Assembly: GCF_000281715.2 (NCBI RefSeq)
Contig: NZ_CP124576.1
Coordinates: 3,817,001-3,881,000 of the forward strand
Source of the DNA: Sphingobium sp. AP49
GTDB lineage: Bacteria > Pseudomonadota > Alphaproteobacteria > Sphingomonadales > Sphingomonadaceae
DNA length: 64,000 bases
Direction: 5' to 3'
Shown: positions 9,598 through 18,355 of the stretch, piece by piece
Position numbering within the stretch: position 1 is the stretch's first letter
Layout of the letters: every line of letters begins with the position of its first letter
The notes under the pieces: model-generated
Databases searched by the model: none
Told to the model about the DNA's origin: nothing
What the model saw: the letters and a program-made list of their open reading frames with translations, nothing else
Translations under genes and position numbers: made by a program

Positions 9598-10248
9598 TCA
9601 GTCGTCGGCGTCGAGCTGAACCATGAGATCGTCCATGGTTTTGCGGATATGTGCGACCGTGAGTTCGCGGATCAGTTGGCCGTCGCGGGCGAGCCAGGCG
9701 TCGAGCATCTCGCGATGCTCGTCATTGGCGCGCTCGTCGCGGCCGAGCGGCTCCAGATGCTTGCGGACATAGCGTTCCGACAGGATGTGGAGCCGTTCGA
9801 GAATATTGACCGACAGCGGCTGGCTGCTCGGGCGCAGCAGCGCCATGTGGAAGGCGCGATTGAACGCGCCCACCCCGTCGCCGCCTGCATCGGTGACCTG
9901 GTAGAGGGTGGCGAGCGTATTGATCGCCGTTTGATGCTCCACCTCGTTCGCCCGTTCGGCGGCAAGCGCCATCACGTCGGGTTCCAGCTTCAGGCGCAGC
10001 GCATAGACTTCGTCCGCTTCCACCCGATTGAGGCTGCGCACGAAGAAACCGCGATTGGCCTGCGACTTGAGCAGCCCTTCCTGTTCCAGCCGGGCCAACG
10101 CCTCGCGCAGCGGAATCTTGCTGATCCCCAGTTCGGCGGCCAGCGCATCCTGACGGATCGGCCCGTCGGGCGGCACCCGGCCGGACAATATGCGCTCGCG
10201 GACAAGATCGACCAGCTGGTCGGACAGATTTCGGATGATGAGGCTCAT
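9598..10248 (-). CDS. GntR-family (FCD/FadR subfamily) transcriptional regulator
   Basis: 216 residues. The N-terminal winged helix is at about 10-75 (DALAAELGISKIPLREALARLEQEGLL, written in part: ELGISKIPLREAL). A C-terminal all-helical FCD domain has the three usual His ligands visible in FNRAFHMAL, DEHREML and VAHIRKT. FCD regulators sense organic or amino acids and bind short palindromes near their own genes. It lies between the hydroxyproline epimerase and the permease on the same strand. A TCGTATATGA palindrome sits 40 bases upstream of its ATG, and four closely related sites lie in front of neighbouring genes, so it is the best candidate regulator of the whole 2-20 kb locus (inferred). 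Confidence 0.9.
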   Translation of the reverse strand: MSLIIRNLSDQLVDLVRERILSGRVPPDGPIRQDALAAELGISKIPLREALARLEQEGLLKSQANRGFFVRSLNRVEADEVYALRLKLEPDVMALAAERANEVEHQTAINTLATLYQVTDAGGDGVGAFNRAFHMALLRPSSQPLSVNILERLHILSERYVRKHLEPLGRDERANDEHREMLDAWLARDGQLIRELTVAHIRKTMDDLMVQLDADD

Positions 10249-10287
10249 GCAGCAAACATAGCACAGAGCGGGCGGCGGAATACAACT

Positions 10288-10297
10288 TCGTATATGA
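10288..10297. promoter_or_regulatory. Putative autoregulatory GntR operator
   Basis: TCGTATATGA lies 40 bases upstream of the GntR start codon in the 85-base gap after the epimerase gene. It is a near-perfect palindrome and a diverged form of the TCGTATAC core seen at 2916, 12279, 15886 and 18356. Confidence 0.4.
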
Positions 10298-10333
10298 TGA
10301 ACGATCCCATCCGCCTGCTCTGCACGTGCCGCA

Positions 10334-11341
10334 TCATACCACCGTGAAGCCGGCCCAGAACGGGTCTTCGCGATCGACCCAGATGGTGTTGAAGCCGGTG
10401 GCGATCGCCGATCCCTCGATCGAGGGGATGATCGCCTTCTGGTCGCCGATCATCGTCTCGGCCTCGACCCGACCGATAAAACGGCTGCAGATATAGCTTT
10501 CATGCACGAACCGGTCGCCGACCTTCAGCCTGCCCTTGGCCGCCAGATGTGCCAGCCGTGCCGATGTCCCAGTGCCACAGGGGCTGCGATCGATCGCCCG
10601 TTCGCCATAGAAGACGGCGTTGCGGCCGTCAGCGCCCTCGCCCTTGGGCTTGTCCGCCCACAGGACATGGCTCACCCCCTTGATGCTGGGTTCGAGCGGA
10701 TGGACCGGCTGATATTTCTCACGCACCAGCTCGCGAATAGTGCGGCTGAGTTCGACGATGCGCGATGCGCCAAGATCGTCGAGGCCGGTATAGGCGCCCT
10801 GTGGTTCGACGATCGCATAATAATTGCCACCATAGGAGACATCGAGGCTGAGCGGGCCGAAGCCCGGCACATTGATCTCGATCCCCTCTGCCGCCAGATA
10901 GGCGGGAACGTTGCGGATCTTGACCGACGTCACGCGCTTGCCGTCGGTCGTATAATCAATATCGATCACGCCGGCGGGTACTTCCACCCGCAAATGGCCC
11001 GGCGTCGCTGGCTGGATCAGGCCATTTTCCAGACCGAACGTCACCATGCCGATGGTGCCATGGCCGCACATCGGCAGGCAGCCGCTGGTCTCGATGAAGA
11101 GGATGCCGATGTCGGCATCGTCTCGCGTCGGCGGATAGAGGAAACCGCCCGACATCATGTCATGGCCGCGCGGCTCGAAGCAGAGACTGGTGCGGATCCA
11201 GTCGAAACGGTCGAGAAAGTCCAGGCGGCGTTCCGCCATGGACTTTCCCTTGAGCAGCGGCGCGCCGCCCGCGACCAGACGGACGGGGTTGCCCGCCGTA
11301 TGGCCGTCTATGCAGAAGAAGCTGTGGCGCACCGCGGACAT
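10334..11341 (-). CDS. Proline racemase family, probable 4-hydroxyproline 2-epimerase
   Basis: 335 residues from ATG 11341, which overlaps the stop of the preceding DapA-like gene (TGATG), implying translational coupling. Both catalytic Cys of the two-base racemase/epimerase mechanism are present: Cys92 in MCGHGTIG and Cys255 in DRSPCGTGTSA. That argues for an epimerase or racemase rather than the Cys/Thr trans-3-hydroxyproline dehydratases. The reaction is interconversion of trans-4-hydroxy-L-proline and cis-4-hydroxy-D-proline, the first step of the bacterial hydroxyproline pathway. The neighbours supply the next steps (D-amino-acid oxidation, DapA-type deamination), which supports hydroxyproline over proline as substrate. 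Confidence 0.88.
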   Translation of the reverse strand: MSAVRHSFFCIDGHTAGNPVRLVAGGAPLLKGKSMAERRLDFLDRFDWIRTSLCFEPRGHDMMSGGFLYPPTRDDADIGILFIETSGCLPMCGHGTIGMVTFGLENGLIQPATPGHLRVEVPAGVIDIDYTTDGKRVTSVKIRNVPAYLAAEGIEINVPGFGPLSLDVSYGGNYYAIVEPQGAYTGLDDLGASRIVELSRTIRELVREKYQPVHPLEPSIKGVSHVLWADKPKGEGADGRNAVFYGERAIDRSPCGTGTSARLAHLAAKGRLKVGDRFVHESYICSRFIGRVEAETMIGDQKAIIPSIEGSAIATGFNTIWVDREDPFWAGFTVV

Positions 11342-12255
11342 CAGACCGCCGTCAGGCTGGGCTGGGTGGCGGCGCACTGCTCGACCCAGCGGATGACGTC
11401 GGCGCGGCGCTGGCCTTCCAGCGGCATGCGCGGCAGGCGGACATGCTCGGTGCCGCGTCCCATGATGCTTTCGGCCAGCTTGATCGACTGGACCAGATCA
11501 TGATCGGCATCCAGATGCAGCAGCGGCATGAACCAGCGATAGATGCGCAGTGCTTCTTCCAGATCGCCCCGGTTGATCGCCGCGACCAGCGCCACGGATT
11601 CGCGCGGGAACGCGCTGGTGAGGCCGGAAATCCAGCCATGCGCGCCCAGCAACAGGCCCTCGAAGGCAACATCGTCCAGGCCCGCCATCAGGATATAGCG
11701 GTCGCCAAAGGCGTTGATGAGGTCGGTGAAGCGACGCGGATCGGGCGCGCTTTCCTTGACCGCGACGATATTGGGCGTGTCGGCGAGGCGGGTGAGCGCG
11801 TCGATGCCGATATTGACCCGATAGGCCGGCGGATTGTTGTAGAGCATGATCGGCAGCGACGTCGCCTTGGCCACCGTCTCGAAATGGGTGCAAAGTTCGC
11901 CCACGGTCGGCACATAGACCATGGCGGGCAGCAGCATCAGCCCGTCGACGCCGAGCTTTTCAGCGTCCTGCGCGAAGGCGACGGCGCGGCGGGTGGTGAA
12001 TTCGGACACCCCGACCAGGATCGGCACGCGGCCATCCACGACCTCGACCGCCGCCTGGACGACAGCGCGCTTTTCTTCGGGTTCCAGCGAGTTGTTCTCA
12101 CCGCAGGTGCCGGCGATGATGAGGCCGTCGACGCCATCCTTTACCAGCGCATCCAGGACAGCCTGGGTTGCGGCGATATCAACGTCCAGATCGGGGGTGA
12201 ACTGGGTGGTGGCGGCAGGGTAGACACCACGCCACGTCAATTTTGAGGAATTCAC
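11341..12255 (-). CDS. DapA/NAL family lyase, probable pyrroline-4-hydroxy-2-carboxylate deaminase
   Basis: 304-residue TIM-barrel aldolase-family protein. GTCGEN (residues 49-54) is the carboxylate-binding motif, Tyr139 (MLYNNPP) is the catalytic Tyr, and Lys167 (VAVKES) the Schiff-base Lys. In hydroxyproline pathways a member of this family deaminates Delta1-pyrroline-4-hydroxy-2-carboxylate to 2-ketoglutarate semialdehyde. The stop overlaps the epimerase start, and the gene is divergent from the D-amino-acid oxidoreductase across a putative operator. Alternative members (dihydrodipicolinate synthase, KDG aldolase) are less likely in this setting. The next enzyme, ketoglutarate-semialdehyde dehydrogenase, is not in the window. 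Confidence 0.85.
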   Translation of the reverse strand: MNSSKLTWRGVYPAATTQFTPDLDVDIAATQAVLDALVKDGVDGLIIAGTCGENNSLEPEEKRAVVQAAVEVVDGRVPILVGVSEFTTRRAVAFAQDAEKLGVDGLMLLPAMVYVPTVGELCTHFETVAKATSLPIMLYNNPPAYRVNIGIDALTRLADTPNIVAVKESAPDPRRFTDLINAFGDRYILMAGLDDVAFEGLLLGAHGWISGLTSAFPRESVALVAAINRGDLEEALRIYRWFMPLLHLDADHDLVQSIKLAESIMGRGTEHVRLPRMPLEGQRRADVIRWVEQCAATQPSLTAV

Positions 12256-12278
12256 ATAAGCCTCCGTTGAAACTTAGG

Positions 12279-12292
12279 ATCGTATACGGTAT
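12279..12292. promoter_or_regulatory. Putative GntR operator in divergent hydroxyproline promoter
   Basis: ATCGTATACGGTAT lies 24 bases before the DapA-like start and 18 bases before the GTG of the oxidoreductase. The first nine bases equal the core of the sites at 15889 and 18358, and the following GGTAT is also shared with the 15886 site. Confidence 0.55.
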
Positions 12293-12309
12293 CTAATCGA
12301 CAACGCCAA

Positions 12310-13575
12310 GTGAAAAGAAATCAATTGACCCAACAAGCCATCATCATCGGCGGCGGCATCGTCGGAATATCCTGCGCTATCCGATTACAGGAAAAGGGAA
12401 TTTCAACGTTACTGATCGAACGGGAAAACCCGCTCCGCGGCGCGTCCTGGGGCAATGCCGGCCATGTCGCGGTGGAGCAGATCGATCCGCTCGCATCGAT
12501 GGAAACGGTGAAGAGCTTTCCCCGGCGGCTGTTCTGGCGCGGCGGCGCGCTCGCCCTGCCCTGGCGCGACGTCGGCCGCTGGCTCCCCTTCTCGCTACGG
12601 CTGCTGAAAGCCGCGCGCCCGTCGCGCTTTGCCGCCGGACGCGTCGCGTTAAAGGCCATGCTTGCGCAAGCAATGCCGGCCTGGCGCCGGATCGATGCGC
12701 TGTGCGCCGGACCGAGCCGCCTGATCGAGGACGGGCATTTCATCGTCTGGGAAAGCGTGACGAGCGCACTGGCCGGGCGCCGCGCCTGGAGGGCGGCCGA
12801 TTGCGGCACGGCGCGCTTCCGCGACGCGACGCCACGCGAACTCGCCCAGCTCGAAACCCTGTTCCCCCATCCGATCAGCGGCGCGATTCGTTGCGAAGGC
12901 AGCGGCCGCATCGCCGACCCGACCCGGCTGGCGCAGGATCTGAAGGATGCGCTGCTGGCGGCAGGCGGGCGGATCGAGCAGGCGGAGGTCGTTGCCCTGT
13001 CCTGCGTTGACGGAAAGGCGCAGGTACAATTGGCCGATGGCCGGACGCTGGACGCGGTCCATATCATCGTCGCGACCGGAGCCGCGTCGGACATCCTGCT
13101 GCGCCCGCTGGGCCACAAGGTGCCGATCATCGCCGAACGCGGCTATCATCTGCACACGCCGAGCCCGCCCGGAGGCTGGCCGATGGACATGCCGCCAGTG
13201 GTGTTCGAGGATCGATCGATGATCGTCACCCGGTTCGAGAGCGGATTGCGCGCGGCGAGCTTCGTCGAATTTTCCAGTCTCTCCTCCCCGCCCGACCCGC
13301 GCAAATGGCAGCGGCTGCGCACCCATGCCGCCGCGCTGGGCCTGCCGATCGAGGCGGATGCCAGGCCCTGGATCGGTGCCCGCCCGACCCTGCCCGATTA
13401 TCTGCCCGCGATCGGCCGGAGTGACCGCGCGACCAACCTGCTCTATGCGTTCGGCCACCAGCATCTGGGGCTGACATTGGGACCGCTGACCGGAGAGATC
13501 ATCGCCGCGCTTGCCACCGGCGCGACGCCGCCGGTCGACGCCACGCCCTTTTCGCTCCGCCGCTTTGAAGGATAG
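12310..13575 (+). CDS. FAD-dependent D-amino-acid oxidoreductase, probable D-hydroxyproline dehydrogenase
   Basis: 421 residues of the DAO/DadA superfamily. The start is GTG 12310. An N-terminal Rossmann dinucleotide motif GGGIVG (14-19) is followed by an acidic strand end (LLIERE) and SWGNAGHV, a signature of DadA-like enzymes. The C-terminal FAD-contact segment reads FGHQHLGLTLGP. In the pathway it would oxidise cis-4-hydroxy-D-proline from the epimerase to the pyrroline that the DapA-like protein deaminates, passing electrons to the respiratory chain. Four bases separate it from the M24 peptidase gene. General D-amino-acid dehydrogenase activity is the alternative. Confidence 0.87.
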   Translation: MKRNQLTQQAIIIGGGIVGISCAIRLQEKGISTLLIERENPLRGASWGNAGHVAVEQIDPLASMETVKSFPRRLFWRGGALALPWRDVGRWLPFSLRLLKAARPSRFAAGRVALKAMLAQAMPAWRRIDALCAGPSRLIEDGHFIVWESVTSALAGRRAWRAADCGTARFRDATPRELAQLETLFPHPISGAIRCEGSGRIADPTRLAQDLKDALLAAGGRIEQAEVVALSCVDGKAQVQLADGRTLDAVHIIVATGAASDILLRPLGHKVPIIAERGYHLHTPSPPGGWPMDMPPVVFEDRSMIVTRFESGLRAASFVEFSSLSSPPDPRKWQRLRTHAAALGLPIEADARPWIGARPTLPDYLPAIGRSDRATNLLYAFGHQHLGLTLGPLTGEIIAALATGATPPVDATPFSLRRFEG

Positions 13576-13579
13576 GATT

Positions 13580-14782
13580 ATGACACAACAGATCGGCGGT
13601 TCGGACGCCGCCACCGAACTCGCCGCGCTTGCGCCCTGGCCAGATCGCGCACCGGCCATCGCCGCCGCCGAATATCAGGCGCGCATTGCCAAGGCCCGTA
13701 CCCTAATGGCGCAGGAAGGGCTCGACGCGCTGCTGATCGATGCTGGGACGAGCCTCGCCTATTTCGCTGGCGTGCCCTGGGGCGCGAGCGAGCGACTGGT
13801 GGCGATGCTGTTGCCGCTCAGCGGCGAGCCGATCCTGATCTGCCCGCGCTTCGAGCGCGGATCGCTGGAAGCCGATCTCAAGATCGGTGCCGGTGATCTG
13901 CGCCTTTGGGAAGAGGATGAAAGCCCGTCCGTCCTCGTCGCCGATGCGCTGAAGTCACTGGGCGTCGTCCGGCTGGGGATCGACCCGGCCATGGCCTTCC
14001 TGTTCGTCGAGCGCATTCGGGCCGCCGCGCCGGGGGTGACGTTGATCGCCGCCTCGGTCGTGATCGACGGTTGCCGCAGCCGCAAGTCGGCCGCCGAACT
14101 GGCGCTGATGCAGCAGGCCAAGACGATGACGCTGGAGGTGCATCGCCGCGCCGCCCGCATCCTGCGCCCCGGCATCACCGCGACCGAGGTGCGCCGCTTC
14201 ATCGAGGCCGCGCACCGGGCGCTGGGCGCATCGGGCAGCAGCTTCTGCATCGTCCAGTTCGGCCGATCCACCGCCTATCCCCACGGCCTGCCGGGCGAGA
14301 GCGTGCTGGCCGAAGGCGACATGGTGCTGATCGATACCGGCTGCACCATCGGCGGCTATCATAGCGACATCACCCGATCCTATGTCTATGGCGAGGCCGA
14401 TGCCGAGCAGCGGCGCATCTGGGCCTTGGAGAAAGAAGCGCAGCAGGCCGCGTTCGACGCGGTCAAGCCCGGCGTCCCCTGTGGCCTGATCGACGCGGCG
14501 GCGCGGCGCGTGCTGGAAGAGGCGGGCCTTGGCCCCGACTATCGCCTGCCCGGTCTGCCCCATCGCACAGGCCATGGCATCGGCCTGTCGATCCATGAGG
14601 CGCCCTATCTGGTGCGCGGCGACATGACCCCGCTGGCGCCGGGCATGTGCTTTTCCAACGAGCCGATGATCGTCGTGCCGGATCGCTTCGGCGTGCGGCT
14701 GGAGGATCATTTCCATGTGACCGAAACCGGCGCGGCCTGGTTCACCCCACCCTCGGTCGCGATCGATCAGCCTTTTGCCTGA
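13580..14782 (+). CDS. M24 family Xaa-Pro peptidase (prolidase/creatinase fold)
   Basis: 400 residues from ATG 13580, preceded by AGGAT and 4 bases after the oxidoreductase stop. The N-terminal creatinase-type domain spans about 1-165. The pita-bread C-terminal domain carries all five metal ligands: Asp252, Asp263, His332, Glu361 and Glu375, in the motifs LIDTGCTIGGYHSD, GHGIG, SNEPMI and VRLEDHF. No signal peptide is visible, so it should be cytoplasmic. Family members remove Xaa from Xaa-Pro dipeptides or oligopeptides; here it probably frees hydroxyproline or proline for the adjacent catabolic enzymes. Being co-transcribed with a D-hydroxyproline oxidoreductase is the main support for that substrate. 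Confidence 0.9.
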   Translation: MTQQIGGSDAATELAALAPWPDRAPAIAAAEYQARIAKARTLMAQEGLDALLIDAGTSLAYFAGVPWGASERLVAMLLPLSGEPILICPRFERGSLEADLKIGAGDLRLWEEDESPSVLVADALKSLGVVRLGIDPAMAFLFVERIRAAAPGVTLIAASVVIDGCRSRKSAAELALMQQAKTMTLEVHRRAARILRPGITATEVRRFIEAAHRALGASGSSFCIVQFGRSTAYPHGLPGESVLAEGDMVLIDTGCTIGGYHSDITRSYVYGEADAEQRRIWALEKEAQQAAFDAVKPGVPCGLIDAAARRVLEEAGLGPDYRLPGLPHRTGHGIGLSIHEAPYLVRGDMTPLAPGMCFSNEPMIVVPDRFGVRLEDHFHVTETGAAWFTPPSVAIDQPFA

Positions 14783-14787
14783 AATCG

Positions 14788-14815
14788 CTGGCGGCGCTCA
14801 GCTGAGCGCCGCCAG
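14788..14815. terminator. Perfect 28-bp palindrome between convergent genes
   Basis: Two 14-base arms (CTGGCGGCGCTCAG and its complement) meet with no spacer. The palindrome covers the last bases and stop codon of the minus-strand reductase and lies 6 bases after the plus-strand M24 stop, which fits a shared bidirectional terminator. Confidence 0.6.
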
Positions 14816-15814
14816 TTCCTCATAGAGAGCGCGGGGAATGCGGCAGCCCTGATCGGGGGTGCGACGACGCGCCGCGAAGCGCCGCTGCGATGGCAGGCGC
14901 GCACCCTGGCCGGTAATGCCGTCGAACAGCGCCTCGGCCCGCTGCATATGCTGGGCGGCCGTCGCGCCCAGGAAGCCGGCCGGATCGATGGCGATGATGA
15001 GTTCGCCGCCATAGGGCGATGCCTTGGCGCCATCGTCATATGCCAGCGATTCCGCACTGGTCATGTCGCCGATCAGCGGCCCCGCAATCAGCTCCACCAT
15101 CGCCGACAGCGCCGATCCCTTGTGCCCGCCAAAAGTCAGCAGCGCGCCCGCAAGGCCAGCCTCCGCATCGGTGGTCGGATTACCCCGGGCATCGATCGTC
15201 CACCCTTCCGGAATCGGCTTGCCGGCGCGGCGATGCAGTTCGATCTCGCCGCGCGCAACCGCGCTGGTGGCGAAATCGAACACGAAAGGATCATTGTTCG
15301 GACGCGGCCAGCCAAAGGCGATGGGATTGGTGCCGAACAGCGGCGACGTGCCGCCGGCCGGCGCGACCCAGGCATGGCTGGGGGTGCAGGCGAAGGCGAC
15401 CAGCCCCTGATCCGTCAGCGCCTCGATCTCCGGCCAGAGCGCGGCGAAATGGACACAGCGATTGATGCCCATGGCGGCGATGCCCATCGCCCGCGCCTTT
15501 TCCACCAGCAGCGGCAGACCCGTAGCGAAAGCCAATTGTGCAAAGCCGCCGGCCGCATCCACGCGCAACAGCGCGGGCGAGACGTGATCGACCACCGGCA
15601 CCGCGTCGGCAACGACCTTACCGCTGTTCAGCGTATGGACGCAGTTGAGCAGGCGATAGACGCCGTGCGAGGCACATTCGTCGCGTTCGCCGGCGATGAT
15701 CGTCGCGGCAACCGGGCCGACATGCGCCTCCGCCAGACCATGGCGGCGCAGCACGGCACGGGCCAGATCCGCGACCTGCTGTAGCGTCAGCGTGACGGTT
15801 TCACCATCGCTCAT
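14798..15814 (-). CDS. Ldh2/malate dehydrogenase-type oxidoreductase, possible Delta1-pyrroline-2-carboxylate reductase
   Basis: 338 residues of the NAD(P)-dependent malate/L-lactate dehydrogenase (Ldh_2) family, not the Rossmann LDH family. Ser49-His50-Gly51 in ASHGVYR is the family's catalytic Ser-His; the nucleotide-binding region includes GTNPIAFG and later GGHKGSAL. Some members (DpkA type) reduce Delta1-pyrroline-2-carboxylate or piperideine-2-carboxylate to L-proline or pipecolate, and such reductases occur with hydroxyproline genes, so this assignment is favoured by context. Others act on ureidoglycolate, sulfolactate or 2,3-diketogulonate. The ATG at 15814 overlaps the stop of a 13-codon leader (ATGA). 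The gene is divergent from the GH127-like gene across an operator. Confidence 0.75.
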   Translation of the reverse strand: MSDGETVTLTLQQVADLARAVLRRHGLAEAHVGPVAATIIAGERDECASHGVYRLLNCVHTLNSGKVVADAVPVVDHVSPALLRVDAAGGFAQLAFATGLPLLVEKARAMGIAAMGINRCVHFAALWPEIEALTDQGLVAFACTPSHAWVAPAGGTSPLFGTNPIAFGWPRPNNDPFVFDFATSAVARGEIELHRRAGKPIPEGWTIDARGNPTTDAEAGLAGALLTFGGHKGSALSAMVELIAGPLIGDMTSAESLAYDDGAKASPYGGELIIAIDPAGFLGATAAQHMQRAEALFDGITGQGARLPSQRRFAARRRTPDQGCRIPRALYEELAALS

Positions 15815-15852
15815 GCCGCCATTGCCCGTGCTGCGGCGTTGAAGATAGACAT
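15811..15852 (-). CDS. Possible 13-codon leader peptide upstream of the Ldh2 gene
   Basis: The reading frame from ATG 15852 encodes MSIFNAAARAMAA and ends in TGA 15813-15811, overlapping the Ldh2 start as ATGA. It has a better ribosome site (GGAGGA, ending 4 bases before its ATG) than the Ldh2 ATG itself, which has none obvious. It could be a translational-coupling leader; alternatively the true gene start lies in this frame and a frameshift separates them. Conservation is unknown. Confidence 0.3.
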   Translation of the reverse strand: MSIFNAAARAMAA

Positions 15853-15885
15853 GCGTCCTCCGTCTTGATCCCGAACCATAATCGC

Positions 15886-15897
15886 AATATCGTATAC
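15886..15897 (+). promoter_or_regulatory. Putative GntR operator (AATATCGTATAC)
   Basis: Identical over 12 bases to the minus-strand site at 2916-2927. It is followed by GGTATAAC and lies midway between the divergent Ldh2 and GH127-like genes. Confidence 0.55.
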
Positions 15898-15929
15898 GGT
15901 ATAACGATTACAGACAAGCCGGAGCCGCC

Positions 15930-18338
15930 ATGTCCCACCGTCACACGCCCCTCAGCCGCAGGGCCATGTTGCTGGCCGCGACCGCCGCCGCGACCGCACC
16001 CGCCTGGCAGGGATGGAGCGCCGTCGCCCATGCCGCGACCGGCAGTGCGCTGCCCGAATCGGCGCGCGCCTTGCCGCTACAGGCGACCCGGCTCCTCCCC
16101 TCCCCCTTTGCCGACGCGGTCGAGGGCAATCGCCTCTATCTGCTGCGGCTGGAGCCGGACCGGCTGCTGCACAATTTCCGCAAACATGCCGGCCTGACAC
16201 CCAAGGGCGCCATCTATGGCGGCTGGGAAAATGATACCATCGCCGGCCATACGCTGGGCCATTATCTGACCGCGCTGGCGCTGATGCACGCCCAGACCGG
16301 CGACGCCGAATGCGCCCGCCGTGCCGCCTATATCATCGACGAATTGGCCGCCTGTCAGGCTGCGGCCGGCGATGGCTATGTCGCGGGCTTCACCCGCCGC
16401 CGCGATGACGTGATCGAGGATGGCAGGCTGATCTTCCCGGAGATCATGCGCGGCGACATCCGCTCGGCCGGGTTCGATCTCAATGGCTGCTGGGTGCCCT
16501 TCTATAATTGGCACAAGCTGTTCGCGGGCCTGTTCGATGCGGAAGCCCATCTGGGCAACAGCCAGGCGCGCGGCGTCGCACTCGCACTGGCCGCCTATAT
16601 CGACGGCGTGTTCGCGAAGCTGGACGATGCGCAGGTGCAGCAGGTGCTCGACTGCGAACATGGCGGCATCAATGAGAGCTTCGCCGAACTCCATGCCCGC
16701 ACCGGCGATCCGCGCTGGCTGGCGCTGGCGACGCGGCTGCGCCATCGCAAGGTGCTCGATCCGCTGGCGCAGCGGCAGAACAGCCTCCCCTGGATCCACG
16801 CCAATACCCAGATCCCCAAGCTGATCGGCCTTGCGCGCCTGCACGAGATTACCGGCAATGCCGCCGATGCGATCGCCGCCAACTTTTTCTGGGAAACCGT
16901 CGTCGGCCAGTATAGCTATGTCATCGGCGGCAATGCCGACCGGGAATATTTCCCCGATCCCGGCACCATTTCCAAACATATCACCGAACAGACCTGCGAA
17001 AGCTGCAACAGCTACAATATGCTGAAGCTGACCCGGCATCTCTATGCCTGGAAGCCCGAAGCCCGCCTGTTCGACTATTATGAGCGCGCCCATATCAACC
17101 ATATCCTGGCACACCAGAACCCGGCCACCGGCATGTTCGCCTATATGGTGCCGCTGATGTCGGGGTCGCACCGCGTCTGGTCGGAACCATTCGACGATTT
17201 CTGGTGCTGCGTGGGCAGTGGCATGGAAAGCCATGCCAAGCATGGCGAATCCATCTGGTGGGAAGATACCGATCGGCCGGCCGACATGCTGATCGCCAAT
17301 CTCTATATCCCCAGCGAAGCCGACTGGGCGGCGCGCGGCGCGAAGTTGCGGATCGAGACCGGCTATCCCTTCGACGGCCACATCGCCCTGTCGATCCCGA
17401 CACTGGCACGCGCGGGTCGCTTCACCCTGGCGCTGCGCATTCCCGGCTGGTGCCAGGGCGCGCGCGTCGCCGTCAACGGCACGCCCCTGCCCACGCCGCG
17501 CATCGTCGATGGCTATGCCCTGATCGATCGCAAGTGGAAGGCCGGCGATCAAGTGACGCTGGACCTGCCGATGGCACTGCGTGTCGAGGCGACGCCGGAT
17601 GATGCTCGCACCATTGCCCTGCTGCACGGCCCGGTCGTGCTGGCCGCCGATCTGGGCGCGGCAAACCAGCCCTTCGACGGTCCCGCCCCGGCGCTGGTCG
17701 CCGCCGACGTAACGCAGGGCTTTGCCGCCAACCCCGGCGCCATCCCCACTTATCGCACCGCTGGCATCGGCAAGCCCGCCGACCTCCGCTTCGCGCCCTT
17801 CTTCCAGCAGCGCGACCGCCGCACCGCCGTCTATTTCAAGCGCTTCACCCAGGAAGAATGGGGCATCGAGCAGCAGGCCTTTGCCGTCGAACAGGCGCGG
17901 CTTCGCGATCTGGAGCGGCGCTCTGTCGACGTCATGCACCTGGGCGAGATGCAGCCCGAGCGCGACCATGGGCTGGAGGCGAAACTCTCCTACACCACCA
18001 CCTATCGCGGACGGCATGGGCGCGACGCGCGCACCGACGGCCATTTCCAGTTCCGCATGAAGGTGAAGCCCGGCCCGTTGATCCTGCAGACCACCTATTG
18101 GGGCGAGGAGCGCAACCGGCTGTTCGACATATTGGTCGACGGCCAGAAGATCGCGACGCAGAAACTGGATGCCGACCGGCCCGGCGAATTTTTCGACGTC
18201 ACCTACGCCATTCCCGAGGCGCTGACGCGCGGCAAGAGCGAGGTGATGATCCGCGTCCAGCCGGCACCCGGCATGACCCGGGCCGGACCGATGTTCGGCG
18301 CGCGCATTTTCACGCCTGCGGCCGACACACGCACTTGA
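15930..18338 (+). CDS. GH127/GH146-like beta-L-arabinofuranosidase (DUF1680), Tat-exported
   Basis: 802 residues. A twin-arginine signal (SRRAMLLAA, Arg10-Arg11) with an Ala-rich hydrophobic stretch predicts folded export. The body has the (alpha/alpha)6-barrel DUF1680 hallmarks YGGWENDTIAGHTLGHYL and WYNW-type WHKLFAG. The Zn-thiolate catalytic site known in HypBA1 (Glu, Cys, Cys-Cys) is represented by TCESCN and FWCCVGSGMESH. The length and CCVGSGMExH motif resemble the larger GH146-type enzymes. These enzymes release L-arabinose from beta-L-arabinofuranosides, which in plants are linked to hydroxyproline of extensins. Placement among hydroxyproline and prolyl-peptidase genes makes that substrate attractive, though inferred. 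Confidence 0.85.
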   Translation: MSHRHTPLSRRAMLLAATAAATAPAWQGWSAVAHAATGSALPESARALPLQATRLLPSPFADAVEGNRLYLLRLEPDRLLHNFRKHAGLTPKGAIYGGWENDTIAGHTLGHYLTALALMHAQTGDAECARRAAYIIDELAACQAAAGDGYVAGFTRRRDDVIEDGRLIFPEIMRGDIRSAGFDLNGCWVPFYNWHKLFAGLFDAEAHLGNSQARGVALALAAYIDGVFAKLDDAQVQQVLDCEHGGINESFAELHARTGDPRWLALATRLRHRKVLDPLAQRQNSLPWIHANTQIPKLIGLARLHEITGNAADAIAANFFWETVVGQYSYVIGGNADREYFPDPGTISKHITEQTCESCNSYNMLKLTRHLYAWKPEARLFDYYERAHINHILAHQNPATGMFAYMVPLMSGSHRVWSEPFDDFWCCVGSGMESHAKHGESIWWEDTDRPADMLIANLYIPSEADWAARGAKLRIETGYPFDGHIALSIPTLARAGRFTLALRIPGWCQGARVAVNGTPLPTPRIVDGYALIDRKWKAGDQVTLDLPMALRVEATPDDARTIALLHGPVVLAADLGAANQPFDGPAPALVAADVTQGFAANPGAIPTYRTAGIGKPADLRFAPFFQQRDRRTAVYFKRFTQEEWGIEQQAFAVEQARLRDLERRSVDVMHLGEMQPERDHGLEAKLSYTTTYRGRHGRDARTDGHFQFRMKVKPGPLILQTTYWGEERNRLFDILVDGQKIATQKLDADRPGEFFDVTYAIPEALTRGKSEVMIRVQPAPGMTRAGPMFGARIFTPAADTRT

Positions 18339-18355
18339 CCCATGCCAACCAAAGT

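Noticed and set aside
8890..10347. A 485-codon plus-strand frame across the permease and GntR genes
   Set aside because: It is antisense to both genes and has no family signature.
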